DNA of 64,000 nucleotides from Pelagimonas sp. GTDB taxonomy: Bacteria; Pseudomonadota; Alphaproteobacteria; Rhodobacterales; Rhodobacteraceae. Where the stretch lies: NCBI GenBank assembly GCA_025210345.1, contig JAOARX010000037.1, forward strand, positions 37,991 through 101,990, written 5' to 3'. Position numbers and translations under genes: made by a program. The notes beneath the pieces are model-generated. The model had not been told where the DNA came from. It did no database searches and saw nothing but the letters and a program-made list of their open reading frames with translations. Of this stretch, positions 1 to 9,893 are shown in pieces (position 1 is the stretch's first letter; each line of letters opens with the position of its first letter).

Positions 1-839
1 CCATGGCCGAACTGGACGAAGCCGCGCAGGGCGTGGCGGATTGCCTGGAGCAACTGGCCTTTAACCCGGCCGAGCTTGAAGAGGCCGAAGAACGCCTGTT
101 CGCCATTCGTGGTCTTGCGCGCAAGCATCAGGTGTTGCCCGATGATCTGGCGGCCTTGGCAGAGAAACTGACCGCGCGGCTTGAGGCGTTGGATGCCGGC
201 GACGCGCGGATTGCCGATCTTGAGGCGGCGGTGAAACAGGCTGAAGCGGGCTATGATGCGGCGGCTGCGGCTCTGACACAGGCGCGAACGGATGCGGCGG
301 CGCGACTGGATGCAGCGGTTGCCGGGGAATTGGCACCGCTGAAAATGGAACGCGCGGTGTTTGTCACGGAATTGGGCGAGGCGCCCGAAGGCCCGGATGG
401 GCGCGATGCGGTGCAATTCGCGGTGGCCACCAACCCCGGCGCGCCCTCGGGTCCGCTGAACAAAATCGCATCGGGCGGTGAGCTGAGCCGCTTTCTTCTG
501 GCGCTCAAAGTGTGCCTGTCGCAAGAGCGCGACGGCGGGCTGACCATGATTTTCGACGAAATCGACCGTGGCGTCGGTGGGAGCACGGCAGATGCGGTCG
601 GGCGGCGTCTTAAGGCATTGGCCGAGGGGGGGCAGGTGCTTGTCGTCACCCATTCGCCGCAGGTTGCGGCGCTCGGGGCGCATCACTGGCGCGTGGCGAA
701 ACGTGTCCAAGAGGGCATGACCCTGTCCGAAGTTGTCCCCCTAAGCGCCGATGAACGCGAGGTCGAAGTCGCCCGGATGTTGGCCGGGGACACCATCACC
801 CCCGAGGCCCGCGCGGCGGCGCGGGCGTTGCTGGGCTGA
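1..839 (+). CDS. recN: DNA repair protein RecN, C-terminal part (5' end outside window)
   Basis: This is the C-terminal half of RecN, the SMC-like ATPase that acts early in recombinational repair of double-strand breaks. The visible 278 codons begin in the long coiled-coil arm, which is rich in Ala, Glu and Leu, over about residues 1-110. They continue into the second half of the ATPase head: the ABC signature SGGELSR at about 157-163, a Walker B stretch TMIFDEID at about 181-188 followed by a D-loop, and the switch histidine in VVTHSPQVA. RecN is usually about 550 residues, so roughly half lies upstream. The Met codon at position 3 is internal, not the start. A terminator-like hairpin follows the stop. 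Confidence 0.95.
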   Translation, partial: MAELDEAAQGVADCLEQLAFNPAELEEAEERLFAIRGLARKHQVLPDDLAALAEKLTARLEALDAGDARIADLEAAVKQAEAGYDAAAAALTQARTDAAARLDAAVAGELAPLKMERAVFVTELGEAPEGPDGRDAVQFAVATNPGAPSGPLNKIASGGELSRFLLALKVCLSQERDGGLTMIFDEIDRGVGGSTADAVGRRLKALAEGGQVLVVTHSPQVAALGAHHWRVAKRVQEGMTLSEVVPLSADEREVEVARMLAGDTITPEARAAARALLG

Positions 840-840
840 T

Positions 841-877
841 CCCCACGCCCCCAACCCCTTCGGGTTTTTACGTGGGG
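841..877 (+). terminator. Intrinsic terminator after recN
   Basis: Nested inverted repeats follow the recN stop codon. The inner stem AACCC/GGGTT (853-857 with 862-866) closes a CTTC loop and runs into five T residues. An outer CCCCACG/CGTGGGG pair (841-847 with 871-877) can enclose it. The next gene is on the opposite strand, so the hairpin sits between convergent genes. Confidence 0.6.
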
Positions 878-927
878 CGGTGTGGTCCCAACGAAACGGA
901 TCAGATTGGCGCCCAGGGGCGGGACCG

Positions 928-2604
928 CTAGCTGTGTTCCTCTTCGGCGGTCGCGGCCAGGGCTTGGTTATAGGCTTTCAAAGCATCAAGGTGGAACAGC
1001 GCGCCTTGCAGCACCGGTGTTTGTTCGGGGCCCTCCAGCCGGACAATCGGCAAAAAGGCAACGCCGGATTTTTCGAACATGGGCAGGGCGGTTTCCAACG
1101 TGGCCTGAGATTGCAGGTACAGCCCCTGTTCGATCATCTCAAGGCAGGTTTGCTGATCGGCGGCGCCGTCGTCATTGGGGCCGCGCATCACGCCCTGGAC
1201 ACGGAACATGGCCAAGAGATAGGCCTGCGGCCCATCCGCCAGATGCACGTTGCGGCGTTCCAACTGGGTCAGGAAGAACGAGCGATCCACCACCCGGCTG
1301 GCCAGAGCCGTGGACATCGAGATCGAGACCATCACCGCCAGCCCGGTTTGCCAGTCCCCGGTCAATTCGAACACGATCAACGTGGTTGATATAGGCGCGC
1401 CCAAAACCGCTGCCGCGACCGCCCCCATGCCCGCCAGCGCATAGAGCGTAAAGGCGCTGGACATTTCCGGGAACAGGCCAGTGGCGATATGGCCAAAGGT
1501 CAGCCCCGTCAACGCCCCCACCATAAGCGACGGGGAAAAAATGCCGCCCCCCATGCGCCCCCCCATGGTGATGGCAAGCGCGATCACTTTGAACACGGCA
1601 AAGACAAAGGCTTCGTGCAACAAAAGGTTGCCGGTCAGCGCCAGTGACGTGGTTTCATAGCCCACCCCGATGATATGCGGAAACTGGATGGCCAGACATC
1701 CCAGCAACAGCCCCGCCACCGCCGGGCGCAGCCAATGTGGCAGGTTCAGGCGACTTTGCAGCGCGGTTTCCAGATCATCGGCAAAAAAGACCGAGCGCAT
1801 CATGACGATGGCGACCGCCCCGCTGACCAGGCCCAGCAGGAAGAAGGCAGGCAATTCCAGGTAAAACTCAACCGTGGTGGTGCCCGGCAGGACAAATTCG
1901 GTGACATCGCCGTAGACCAGCCGGTTGATCACTGTGCCCGCTGCGCTTGCGACGACGATGGGGGCAAAGGCGTGCAGCGCAAAGTGGCGCAGAATGACTT
2001 CCAATGCAAAGAGCGCCCCGGCAATGGGGGCGTTGAAACTTGCGGAAACGGCCGCCGCAACCGCACAGCCCAAAAGATCGCGTCCCGTGATCCCGTCCAC
2101 ACGCAATGTGTTGGCCACCCAGGTCGACGCCAGCGCCGCCATATGCACGACGGGCCCCTCGCGCCCGGTCGATCCGCCCGACGACAAGGTGATCCAACTG
2201 CACAGAACCGATGCAATTCCGGCACGCCGTTCCACCCGCCCGTCGTTCAGCGCCGCGCCTTCGATCACATCCGCGACTGAACGCACCCGCCCGTCCGGAG
2301 TGGCATGATGCAAAATGATCCCGACCGCGATTCCCCCCATCACGGGAATCAGCAGCACCCAGACCCAGGGCAGATGCTCGGCATGAGAGTGCAAGAGGTT
2401 GATCTGATCCGTGCGATACAAAAAGGCCTGCAAGGCCTCGATCGCGGCGCGAAATCCGATGGCCCCCAGACCCGAGACAATTCCAAGACCCAGGGCAATG
2501 AACCAGAATTGCACCTGCCCGGGCCCCTTGTGCCGGACCAGATCCCATCCTTCGCCAAAGGACGCAACTGCGCTTTGTATCTGTTTGCGAACCAGACTGA
2601 TCAC
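928..2604 (-). CDS. ClC-family chloride channel/transporter with C-terminal CBS-like region
   Basis: This is a 558-residue polytopic membrane protein of the voltage-gated chloride channel (ClC) family. The hallmark selectivity-filter motifs GREGP (about 147-151) and GGGIFSP (in the second half) are present. The usual first motif GSGIP is not: the equivalent position reads DVIEGAALN, as in a subset of bacterial ClC proteins. Helical segments fill residues 30-430. The last 100 residues resemble a CBS domain, which usually senses adenine nucleotides or ionic strength. The start is GTG, chosen because AGGAGAGG lies just upstream. Whether it is a channel or a Cl-/H+ exchanger cannot be read from the sequence alone. 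It is divergent from the FAD oxidase at 2682. Confidence 0.9.
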   Translation of the reverse strand: MISLVRKQIQSAVASFGEGWDLVRHKGPGQVQFWFIALGLGIVSGLGAIGFRAAIEALQAFLYRTDQINLLHSHAEHLPWVWVLLIPVMGGIAVGIILHHATPDGRVRSVADVIEGAALNDGRVERRAGIASVLCSWITLSSGGSTGREGPVVHMAALASTWVANTLRVDGITGRDLLGCAVAAAVSASFNAPIAGALFALEVILRHFALHAFAPIVVASAAGTVINRLVYGDVTEFVLPGTTTVEFYLELPAFFLLGLVSGAVAIVMMRSVFFADDLETALQSRLNLPHWLRPAVAGLLLGCLAIQFPHIIGVGYETTSLALTGNLLLHEAFVFAVFKVIALAITMGGRMGGGIFSPSLMVGALTGLTFGHIATGLFPEMSSAFTLYALAGMGAVAAAVLGAPISTTLIVFELTGDWQTGLAVMVSISMSTALASRVVDRSFFLTQLERRNVHLADGPQAYLLAMFRVQGVMRGPNDDGAADQQTCLEMIEQGLYLQSQATLETALPMFEKSGVAFLPIVRLEGPEQTPVLQGALFHLDALKAYNQALAATAEEEHS

Positions 2605-2681
2605 AGACCTCTCCTACCCAATGGGTTTTCCCTCTTTCCATGCAACGCTAGGATGAATGATATGTTAACGGAGAACACAGC

Positions 2682-4055
2682 ATGGCGACAGATCAGGCGC
2701 TCGCAGCGTTGCAACAAGTCCTAGGGGAACGGTTGACCTGTTCCAAGTCGGAACGTGCGCTGCACGGTAAGTCCGAGTCGCATTTTCCAATGGTGTTGCC
2801 CGATGCGGTCGCATATCCGGTGTCCAGTGCCGAAGTGCAGCAGATCGCTGAAATTTGCGCCAAACATGAAACGCCGATGGTGGGCTGGGGCGCCGGGACA
2901 TCGCTTGAGGGGCATGGTCTTGCAGTGCACGGTGGGGTTGTGGTTGATTTCAGTAAAATGAATCGCATCCTTGAGATCCGTGCGGCGGATATGGATGTGA
3001 CGGTGCAGCCCGGCGTCACCCGTGAGGCCCTGAACGAAGAGCTGCGCGCCACGGGCCTGTTCTTTCCGATTGATCCGGGCGCCAATGCCTCGCTGGGGGG
3101 CATGGCCATGACCCGGGCGTCTGGCACAACGACGGTCCGCCATGGGACCATGCGCGAAAATGTTCTGGGGCTTAAGGCGGTCCTGGCCGATGGCCGCCTG
3201 ATCCACACCGGATCGCGGGCGCGCAAATCCGCGGCCGGCTATGATCTGACATCGCTGTTTGTGGGCTCTGAGGGCACGCTTGGTCTGGTGACAGAGCTGA
3301 CATTGAAACTTCAGGGAATCCCCGAGGCGACCAGCGCGGGAATTTGTTCCTTTGACCGCATGAGCGACGCGGTGAACACGGTGATGGAGACCATCCAGAT
3401 GGGCATTCCCATGGGGCGGATCGAATTCACCTGTGCTGACACCGCCCGCGCGTTCACCGAGTATTCGGGGCTGGAGATGGCGCAGGCGCCCCATTTGTTG
3501 GTCGAGTTCAACGGATCCCCAGAAAGCGTCGCACAAGATGCGGAACGCTTTGCGGAAATCGTCGCGGATCATGGCGGATCGCCCTTCCGCTGGTCCGCGA
3601 AAGAAGAAGAACGCCGCGCCCTTTGGGCCATGCGCCACAACGGGTATTACGCGATCCTGGCGTCGCGGCCGGGTGCGCGCGCAATCGTGACCGACATTTG
3701 CGTTCCGATCTCACGCTTGGCTCAGGCGGTTGAGGAAACCCAATATGACATCGCCGCGTCGTCGATCACGGGGCCAATTCTGGGACATGTGGGGGATGGC
3801 AATTTCCACACGATTCTTCTCGTGGATCCTGATCAGCCCGCCGAGATGGAAGAGGCCAAGCGCCTGTCGGATCTTATGGCCCACCGCGCTTTGCGGCTTG
3901 GGGGCACCTGTACCGGTGAGCATGGGGTCGGCATGGGCAAGCTGGGATTTATGGCTGCGGAACACGGCGCCGGTTGGGATATCATGGGGGATATCAAAAA
4001 AGCCCTTGATCCCAAGGGGTTGATGAACCCCGGCAAACTTGTTCCCCAAGAATAA
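2682..4055 (+). CDS. FAD-linked oxidase, D-lactate dehydrogenase/glycolate oxidase GlcD type
   Basis: This is a 457-residue flavoprotein of the FAD-binding type 4 (VAO/PCMH) family. The N-terminal half carries the FAD-binding fold with GWGAGTSLEGHG at about residues 67-78 and a second glycine-rich stretch LGGMAMTRASGT. The C-terminal half ends with the family motif GTCTGEHGVGMGK at about residues 408-420. The family oxidises 2-hydroxy acids such as D-lactate or glycolate and passes electrons to cytochrome c or quinone. Length and motifs fit cytochrome-type D-lactate dehydrogenase best, but substrate is inference. The ATG is preceded by ACGGAGA. It stands alone, with its own terminator-like hairpin downstream. 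Confidence 0.88.
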   Translation: MATDQALAALQQVLGERLTCSKSERALHGKSESHFPMVLPDAVAYPVSSAEVQQIAEICAKHETPMVGWGAGTSLEGHGLAVHGGVVVDFSKMNRILEIRAADMDVTVQPGVTREALNEELRATGLFFPIDPGANASLGGMAMTRASGTTTVRHGTMRENVLGLKAVLADGRLIHTGSRARKSAAGYDLTSLFVGSEGTLGLVTELTLKLQGIPEATSAGICSFDRMSDAVNTVMETIQMGIPMGRIEFTCADTARAFTEYSGLEMAQAPHLLVEFNGSPESVAQDAERFAEIVADHGGSPFRWSAKEEERRALWAMRHNGYYAILASRPGARAIVTDICVPISRLAQAVEETQYDIAASSITGPILGHVGDGNFHTILLVDPDQPAEMEEAKRLSDLMAHRALRLGGTCTGEHGVGMGKLGFMAAEHGAGWDIMGDIKKALDPKGLMNPGKLVPQE

Positions 4056-4075
4056 CAGGCGCCCCGACTGCGGAT

Positions 4076-4107
4076 GGTGAAAAACACCCCTCGGGGGCTT
4101 TTCCACC
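4076..4107 (+). terminator. Terminator-like hairpin after FAD oxidase gene
   Basis: A long imperfect inverted repeat pairs 4076-4090 with 4093-4107, with only three mismatches. It is centred on CCCCTCGGGG and has A-rich and T-rich arms, so it can act in either direction. It lies 21 bases after the stop codon of the oxidase gene. Confidence 0.5.
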
Positions 4108-4195
4108 CTGTGTCTGTCTGCAAATATCGCGCAGAGCACACGGCGCGCGCGCGCCCCGCGCTGCTGTTGTTGATCCATGCGAAAAGGGCCCGGAC

Positions 4196-5965
4196 ATGTT
4201 CCAAACTTTTACTGAAACAGCGACACCGGAACATGGTCCCGCACGTCTTGAACAGCTGCGTACTCAGCTGCATGCCCATGATTTGGCTGGGTTTTTGGTC
4301 CCACGCTCTGATGCGCACCAAGGCGAATATGTTGCCCCCCACGATGAACGCCTTGCCTGGCTGACGGGCTTTACCGGTTCGGCGGGGTGGTGCGTTGTCT
4401 TGCAGGCCCAGGCCGGGGTCTTTGTGGACAGCCGCTACCGGGTGCAGGTCAAAGCACAGGTGGCCAACTGCTATACCCCGGTGAACTGGCCCGAGGTGTC
4501 TTTGGCGGATTGGATCAACGACGCGGGGGTTTCGGGCCGCATCGGGTTTGACCCCTGGCTGCTGAGCGTGGCGCAAAAACGCCGGTTGGATCAGGATCTG
4601 GCCAGCGCGACCTTGGCCCCCTGCGCCAATCTGGTCGATGTGATCTGGTCCGACCAACCCGCCCCCCCCATGGGCAAGGTGATAGCCCATCCCCCTGATC
4701 TGGCCGGCGAAGCGCATGACGACAAGATCACCCGGCTGTCAAAGGCGCTGGCGGCAGATGCCGCGCTTGTGACCTTGCCGGATTCCATTGCCTGGCTGTT
4801 GAATATCCGGGGCACGGATATCGCCCGCAACCCCGTGCCCCATGGCTTTGCGATCTTGCACAAAGAGGGGCGGGTTTCGCTGTATATGGTGCAAGAGAAA
4901 CTGGATCGTCTGGGCGCGCATCTGGGACCGCGCGTCACATGCGTGCCGCCTGATCGGCTGGTTGAGGATGTCGCGGCGTTGACGGGCTCGGTTCAGATTG
5001 ACCCGGAAACCTGCCCGGTGGCCTTGTTTGAGGCCATCGCGGTGGATGTGGTCGAGGCGGCAGATCCCTGCCTGTTGCCCAAGGCGATCAAGAACACGGC
5101 CGAGCTGGATGGCGCGCGCGCGGCGCATCTGCGCGATGGTGCGGCGATGGTGCGGTTTCTGGCCTGGTTGGATGCGCAGCCCCCGGGCAGCCTGACGGAA
5201 ATCGAGGTTGTCAAACACCTCGAAGAGATGCGCCGCGCGACCAACCTGTTGCGCGACATTTCCTTTGAAACCATTTCCGGCGCGGGCCCCAATGGGGCGA
5301 TTGTGCACTATCGGGTGACGGAATCCACCAACCGCCGGGTCGAGGCTGGTCAGTTGCTCTTGGTGGATTCGGGCGGGCAATATCAGGATGGTACCACCGA
5401 TGTGACCCGCACCATTGCCATAGGCGCGGTGGGCGCCGAGGAAAAGCGCGCCTTTACGCTGGTGTTGAAGGGGATGATCGCCCTGTCGATGATCCGCTTT
5501 CCCAAGGGGCTGGCCGGGCGCGATCTGGATCCCTTTGCCCGAGCGGCGCTTTGGTCCGCGGGGATGGATTATGGCCACGGCACGGGGCATGGGGTTGGCG
5601 CCTATCTGTCGGTGCACGAAGGCCCCCAGCGGATCGCGCGCACGGGAACGGTGCCCCTGGAACCCGGGATGATCGTGTCGAATGAGCCGGGGTTCTACAA
5701 AGAAGGGGCGTTTGGCATCCGCATTGAAAACCTGATCGCCGTTGAAGCCGCACCGGTGCTGCCGGGACAGAGCGTTGAGGACATGCTGAGTTTCGAGACC
5801 CTGACCTGGGTTCCGATTGACCGGCGCCTTGTAATCGCGGAGATGCTGAGCGTGGCGGAGCGTGATTGGCTCAATGGCTATCATGCGGGCGTTTTGAAAA
5901 AACTTGCCCCCTTGGTCGACAGTGACGCAGGCAAGTGGTTAGAACTGGCTTGCGCGCCGCTTTGA
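4196..5965 (+). CDS. Xaa-Pro aminopeptidase (aminopeptidase P, M24B)
   Basis: This 589-residue protein removes N-terminal residues that precede proline and is probably cytoplasmic. Two creatinase-like N-terminal domains (about 20-310) precede the pita-bread catalytic domain. Dinuclear metal ligands are visible: two Asp in VDSGGQYQDGTTDVTRT (about 389-405), His in HGTGHGVG (about 461-468), and Glu residues in NEPGFYKEG and RIEN (about 496-515). The length matches the long, three-domain eukaryote-like aminopeptidase P common in alphaproteobacteria rather than the roughly 440-residue E. coli PepP. It is monocistronic, with DUF427 close downstream. Confidence 0.93.
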   Translation: MFQTFTETATPEHGPARLEQLRTQLHAHDLAGFLVPRSDAHQGEYVAPHDERLAWLTGFTGSAGWCVVLQAQAGVFVDSRYRVQVKAQVANCYTPVNWPEVSLADWINDAGVSGRIGFDPWLLSVAQKRRLDQDLASATLAPCANLVDVIWSDQPAPPMGKVIAHPPDLAGEAHDDKITRLSKALAADAALVTLPDSIAWLLNIRGTDIARNPVPHGFAILHKEGRVSLYMVQEKLDRLGAHLGPRVTCVPPDRLVEDVAALTGSVQIDPETCPVALFEAIAVDVVEAADPCLLPKAIKNTAELDGARAAHLRDGAAMVRFLAWLDAQPPGSLTEIEVVKHLEEMRRATNLLRDISFETISGAGPNGAIVHYRVTESTNRRVEAGQLLLVDSGGQYQDGTTDVTRTIAIGAVGAEEKRAFTLVLKGMIALSMIRFPKGLAGRDLDPFARAALWSAGMDYGHGTGHGVGAYLSVHEGPQRIARTGTVPLEPGMIVSNEPGFYKEGAFGIRIENLIAVEAAPVLPGQSVEDMLSFETLTWVPIDRRLVIAEMLSVAERDWLNGYHAGVLKKLAPLVDSDAGKWLELACAPL

Positions 5966-6023
5966 CACGTAACTGTTACAGCGACGTGGTTCACGGGCAA
6001 GATGAAGACGAGGAGAGATCACC

Positions 6024-6368
6024 ATGACCAGACATATCACCATTACACCTGCGGGGGGCACTTGGGTTTTGCGTGCGGGTGGCGCCGTCTTGGGTGAATC
6101 CCAAAATGCGCTGGAACTGGTGGAAGGGGATTTGTCCCCGGTGATCTATTTCCCGCGTGAAGATCTGGGCATGGCCTTTTTTGATCGGACCGATCACAGT
6201 ACGCATTGCCCGCACAAAGGCGATGCGTCGTATTTTTCGATTATGTCCAAGTCCAAGACCTATGAGAACGCGGTCTGGAGCTATGAAAACCCGATCGAGG
6301 CGGTGGCCCAGATCAAGGGCTATCTGGCGTTCGCGGTTCAGGATGGCGTGGCCGTCGAACAGGTGTGA
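6024..6368 (+). CDS. DUF427 domain protein
   Basis: This is a 114-residue, single-domain protein of the DUF427 family. The conserved block FDRTDHSTHCPHKGDASYF lies at about residues 52-70, with a conserved Tyr/Glu-rich tail. The family has a small beta-rich fold and no agreed function. AGGAGAG sits just upstream of the ATG. The gene is 58 bases after the aminopeptidase stop and may be cotranscribed with it. It converges on cobT. Confidence 0.88.
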   Translation: MTRHITITPAGGTWVLRAGGAVLGESQNALELVEGDLSPVIYFPREDLGMAFFDRTDHSTHCPHKGDASYFSIMSKSKTYENAVWSYENPIEAVAQIKGYLAFAVQDGVAVEQV

Positions 6369-6385
6369 TCGTCCTTCGCCGAGGA

Positions 6386-6448
6386 GGGGGCGCTGCCCCC
6401 GTCGTCGCGGGCGACGACTCCCCCGGGATATTTGTGAAAAGGTGAAAC
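6386..6448 (+). repeat. Dispersed composite intergenic element, copy A
   Basis: The element is made of a GC hairpin GGGGGC-GCT-GCCCCC (6386-6400), a second hairpin GTCGTCG-CGGG-CGACGAC (6401-6418), the core CCCCGGGATATTTG (6421-6434) and the tail GAAAAGGTGAAA. The same core and tail occur six more times in this window, always between genes. This copy lies between the convergent DUF427 and cobT genes. Confidence 0.6.
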
Positions 6449-6487
6449 AGGGGCGCGGTGATCGGGATCGGTCGGGCGCCCTGTTTT
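6445..6487. terminator. Terminator hairpin between DUF427 and cobT
   Basis: AAACAGGGGCGC (6445-6456) pairs with GCGCCCTGTTT (6476-6486), with one bulged G. A runs on the left arm and T runs on the right let it stop transcription of either convergent gene. Confidence 0.65.
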
Positions 6488-6489
6488 GG

Positions 6490-8367
6490 TCAAGACGCGC
6501 GTTTGATGCCCATGACACGGGCGCGGGCGCGCGGGTCGCTGTCGAACAGGGCCGCCAGCTGTTCGGTCATAGCGCCAGCCAGTTGATCGACATCGGTGAT
6601 GGTCACGGCGCGGTCGTAGTAGCGGGTGACGTCATGGCCGATACCGATGGCCAGAAGCTCGACCTGTTTGCGTTTTTCGACCATGGCGATCACGTCGCGC
6701 AGGTGTTTTTCCAGATAGTTGGCCGGGTTGACCGACAAGGTGGAATCGTCCACCGGCGCGCCATCCGAGATGACCATCAGGATTTTGCGGGCCTCGGGGC
6801 GTGCAACCATGCGGCGGTGGGCCCATTCCAGTGCCTCGCCGTCGATGTTTTCCTTGAGCAGCCCCTCTTTCATCATCAGGCCAAGATTGTCGCGCGTGCG
6901 GCGCCAGGGGGCGTCGGCGCCCTTGTAGATGATGTGGCGCAGGTCATTGAGGCGGCCGGGTTGCTGTTCGCGCCCGGCGTTCAGCCATGTCTCGCGCGAA
7001 TTGCCGCCTTTCCAGAGTTTGGTGGTAAAGCCGAGGATCTCGACCTTGACGTTGCAGCGTTCCAGCGTGCGCGCCAGAACATCGGCGCAGATCGCGGCAA
7101 TGGAAATCGGGCGGCCGCGCATGGAGCCGGAGTTGTCCAGCAAAAGCGTCACCACCGTGTCGCGGAATTCGGTGTCTTTTTCCACCTTGAACGACAGGGG
7201 GGTGGTGGGGTTGGCCACCACGCGCGCCAGGCGACCTGCGTCAAGGATGCCCTCTTCGCGGTCAAATTCCCATGAGCGGTTTTGCTGGGCCTGCAGGCGG
7301 CGCTGCAGCTTGTTCGCCAGCCGGGACACCGCGCCTTTGAGCGGCTCAAGCTGTTGGTCCAGATAGGCGCGCAGGCGTTCGAGTTCCTGGGGTTCGGCCA
7401 ATTCCTCGGCCAGGACCTCTTCGTCGAAATCCTGAATATAGACCGCATAGTCCGGGTCGGCCTCTGAGATCGGCTGAGGGGCCGGGGGCTCAAGCGGGGC
7501 CTCGCCGTCGGGCATTTCGGTTTCGTCGCCCTGCTCCTGATCCGCCAGGTCATCCAGCGAGACCTGCGCCTGTGTCGGATCCTGGGTCTGTTCCTGAGTT
7601 TGCTCGGGGTCGGCCTCGGCCTCTTCGCCATCATCCTCATTGCCCGAGGAATCGGGCTGTTCTTCGTCCTGTTCGCCGTCTTCCTGGCCGTCGTCTTCGG
7701 CCTCTTCGTCTTCGCCATCCGGGTCTTCGCCCAATTGGTCGCCATAGCCCAGGTCGGTGATCACCTGACGGGCCAGTTTGGCAAAGGCGGATTGATCCGC
7801 CAGCACATCGTCAAGGTTTTCCAGCGTGTCTGACGCCTTTTGCTCCATAAAGCCGCGCCAAAGTTCCATGACATTGTCTGCCCCTTCGGGCAGGTCACGG
7901 CCGGTGGCCAGATGGCGGATCAGATAGCCCGCTGCGACGGGCAGGGGGGCCTCGGAGGCCTGGGTGATCGAGGCAAAGCCCTGACGGCTGGCTTCATAAC
8001 CGATCTTGGCGTCGATATTGCCGGCGGTGCCGGGCATGTCACGCGCGCCCATGGCCTCGCAGCGGGCGGTTTCCATGGCTTCGTACAGCTCACGCGCCAT
8101 ATCGCCGGGGGGGGCGTATTTCGCGTGGGTGGCGTTGTCGTGATAGCGGCGGTGCAGAGCCAGCGCGTCGGCGGTGCCCCGGGCCAGCAACACCTCTTCG
8201 CGGGTCATGCGGCGGCTGACCTGCGGCAGGCGCATATTGTCGCCCGATACACCCGCCGGATCGACCGAATAGCTGACCGAAAGATCAAAGTCATCGGCCA
8301 TGGCTTTGGTCGCCTCGGCCAGGGCTTTCTTAAAGGGATCGGCTGGGTTGTCGTTGGGTTTGGTCAT
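6490..8367 (-). CDS. cobT: Cobaltochelatase subunit CobT
   Basis: CobT is the large companion subunit of the ATP-dependent aerobic cobaltochelatase CobNST, which inserts cobalt into hydrogenobyrinate a,c-diamide during vitamin B12 synthesis. The 625-residue protein has the family layout: an N-terminal helical domain, a long acidic Glu/Asp/Gln-rich linker (about 205-295), and a C-terminal von Willebrand A domain with the MIDAS motif DNSGSM at about residue 409. The upstream in-frame TTG (8373) was rejected because ATG at 8367 gives the usual N-terminus [12 protein letters not shown] and has AAGG upstream. Its partner cobS is upstream, separated by one unknown gene; cobN is not in the window. 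Confidence 0.95.
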   Translation of the reverse strand: MTKPNDNPADPFKKALAEATKAMADDFDLSVSYSVDPAGVSGDNMRLPQVSRRMTREEVLLARGTADALALHRRYHDNATHAKYAPPGDMARELYEAMETARCEAMGARDMPGTAGNIDAKIGYEASRQGFASITQASEAPLPVAAGYLIRHLATGRDLPEGADNVMELWRGFMEQKASDTLENLDDVLADQSAFAKLARQVITDLGYGDQLGEDPDGEDEEAEDDGQEDGEQDEEQPDSSGNEDDGEEAEADPEQTQEQTQDPTQAQVSLDDLADQEQGDETEMPDGEAPLEPPAPQPISEADPDYAVYIQDFDEEVLAEELAEPQELERLRAYLDQQLEPLKGAVSRLANKLQRRLQAQQNRSWEFDREEGILDAGRLARVVANPTTPLSFKVEKDTEFRDTVVTLLLDNSGSMRGRPISIAAICADVLARTLERCNVKVEILGFTTKLWKGGNSRETWLNAGREQQPGRLNDLRHIIYKGADAPWRRTRDNLGLMMKEGLLKENIDGEALEWAHRRMVARPEARKILMVISDGAPVDDSTLSVNPANYLEKHLRDVIAMVEKRKQVELLAIGIGHDVTRYYDRAVTITDVDQLAGAMTEQLAALFDSDPRARARVMGIKRAS

Positions 8368-8375
8368 TCGCAACC

Positions 8376-8807
8376 TTAAAGGTTTGATTTACAATAAGCC
8401 ATATCACGATCCACTAGGTCGCCTGAAGGAATGGGGTTCCCAGCGCGGACATAGTTTGTCTGAAGAGCGTATCGGTATGCTTCTTCCATGCGTTTGGTTA
8501 GCTTCTCCACTCTGTCTGGATATCGGTTGTTTGGAGTCAGCAAGGAGAAAGCAAAACGAACTTTTTCTTTATGTTTCTCTCCCATGTCTTCTAGTTGGTT
8601 CCGCTCGTCTTCTGTCAACAGAACTGGTGCGCCGGGTGGATCCAATATGGCCTGGTACAAGGTCCAGCACCGAACATCGAAGTAGCTCAAATGAACAGAT
8701 GTGCGTTCGATCTCATCTAGGGGAGTAAGCGTATGATATTCATCTGCAAGTGAGTGCTGACCAATCACAATGCATGCAAAAGTAATGATCAGGCGACTAG
8801 TTTGCAT
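8376..8807 (-). CDS. Unknown secreted protein inserted between cobS and cobT
   Basis: I do not recognise this 143-residue protein. It opens with a clear signal peptide (hydrophobic core over residues 6-18, probable cleavage after SLA near residue 21). The rest is hydrophilic, with two Cys and many charged residues, so it is predicted to be periplasmic. Its ATG lies three bases after the cobS stop, and its stop lies only eight bases before the cobT ATG, so it sits inside the cobS-cobT operon. Base composition is visibly more A/T rich than its GC-rich neighbours, which suggests later acquisition. No link to B12 synthesis can be read from the sequence. Confidence 0.7.
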   Translation of the reverse strand: MQTSRLIITFACIVIGQHSLADEYHTLTPLDEIERTSVHLSYFDVRCWTLYQAILDPPGAPVLLTEDERNQLEDMGEKHKEKVRFAFSLLTPNNRYPDRVEKLTKRMEEAYRYALQTNYVRAGNPIPSGDLVDRDMAYCKSNL

Positions 8808-8810
8808 ATC

Positions 8811-9797
8811 TCACCCCAAGCTCACGCTTGCTGCGCTTTCGGGCAGTTCTTCGTCAAAGCAGCGCTGATAGAACTCGGCGACGGTCTGGCGTTCCAATTC
8901 GTCACATTTGTTCAGGAACGACAGGCGGAAGGCATAGCCCACATTGCGGAAGATCTCAGCATTCTGAGCCCAGTTGATCACGGTGCGCGGCGACATGACG
9001 GTCGACAGTTCGCCCTGCATGAACGCTTTGCGGGTGAAATCGGCGACGGTGACCATCTGCTTGATGGTCTGGCGGCCTTTTTCATTGTTGTAATGCGGCG
9101 CTTTGGACAGAACGATCTGGGTCTCGGCGTCGATGGACAGATAGTTCAGCGTCGCGACCAGTGACCAGCGGTCCATCTGGGCCTGGTTGATCTGCTGCGT
9201 GCCGTGATACAGGCCGGTGGTGTCGCCCAGGCCCACGGTGTTCGCGGTGGCGAACAGGCGGAAGTAGGGGTTGGGCGACAGAACCTGGTTCTGATCCATC
9301 AAGGTCAGCTTGCCGTCATGTTCCAGAACGCGCTGGATCACGAACATCACGTCGGCGCGGCCCGCGTCATATTCGTCAAACACGATCGCAACCGGGTTAC
9401 GCAGCGCCCAGGGCAGGATGCCCTCTTGGAATTCGGTGATCTGCTTGCCGTCTTTCAGCTTGATCGCGTCTTTGCCGATCAGGTCGATCCGGCTGATGTG
9501 TGAGTCCAGATTGACACGAACTGCAGGCCAGTTCAGGCGCGCGGCCACCTGTTCGATGTGCGTGGACTTACCCGTGCCGTGATAGCCCTGAATCATCACG
9601 CGGCGGTTGTTGCGGAACCCCGCCAGAATCGCCAGCGTCGTGTCCGGGTCGAACTTGTAGGTTGGGGCGATCTCAGGCACGCGGTCGGTGCGTTCGGCAA
9701 AGCCGTGCACAACCATATCGCTTTCAATCCCAAATACATCGCGCACCGAGATTTCTTCGGTCGGTTTCGCGTTGATATCGTTCATGCCGTCAGCCAT
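8811..9797 (-). CDS. cobS: Cobaltochelatase AAA+ subunit CobS
   Basis: CobS is the AAA+ ATPase of the CobNST cobaltochelatase and forms a ring with CobT that drives cobalt insertion by CobN. The 328-residue protein shows Walker [10 protein letters not shown] at about residues 70-78, Walker B IVFDEYD at about 135-142, and the sensor/arginine-finger region [15 protein letters not shown]. Length matches the family (about 330). The ATG at 9797 is kept; a second Met lies four codons inside. It is the first gene of the minus-strand cobS-X-cobT unit and is divergent from the sigma factor at 9894. Confidence 0.95.
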   Translation of the reverse strand: MADGMNDINAKPTEEISVRDVFGIESDMVVHGFAERTDRVPEIAPTYKFDPDTTLAILAGFRNNRRVMIQGYHGTGKSTHIEQVAARLNWPAVRVNLDSHISRIDLIGKDAIKLKDGKQITEFQEGILPWALRNPVAIVFDEYDAGRADVMFVIQRVLEHDGKLTLMDQNQVLSPNPYFRLFATANTVGLGDTTGLYHGTQQINQAQMDRWSLVATLNYLSIDAETQIVLSKAPHYNNEKGRQTIKQMVTVADFTRKAFMQGELSTVMSPRTVINWAQNAEIFRNVGYAFRLSFLNKCDELERQTVAEFYQRCFDEELPESAASVSLG

Positions 9798-9893
9798 GGT
9801 GGTCGTGTCCTCTTGCCCGAGACCTAATGTGTTGCGGTTGTTCGTGCATCAATTTGCAGCAAGGGGCAAGGGGAAGCGAGGCCAAAGGCGACA

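Noticed and set aside
7500..7760. Repetitive Glu/Asp/Gln-coding stretch in cobT that might be a tandem repeat
   Set aside because: The acidic low-complexity linker is normal for CobT and not an exact DNA repeat.
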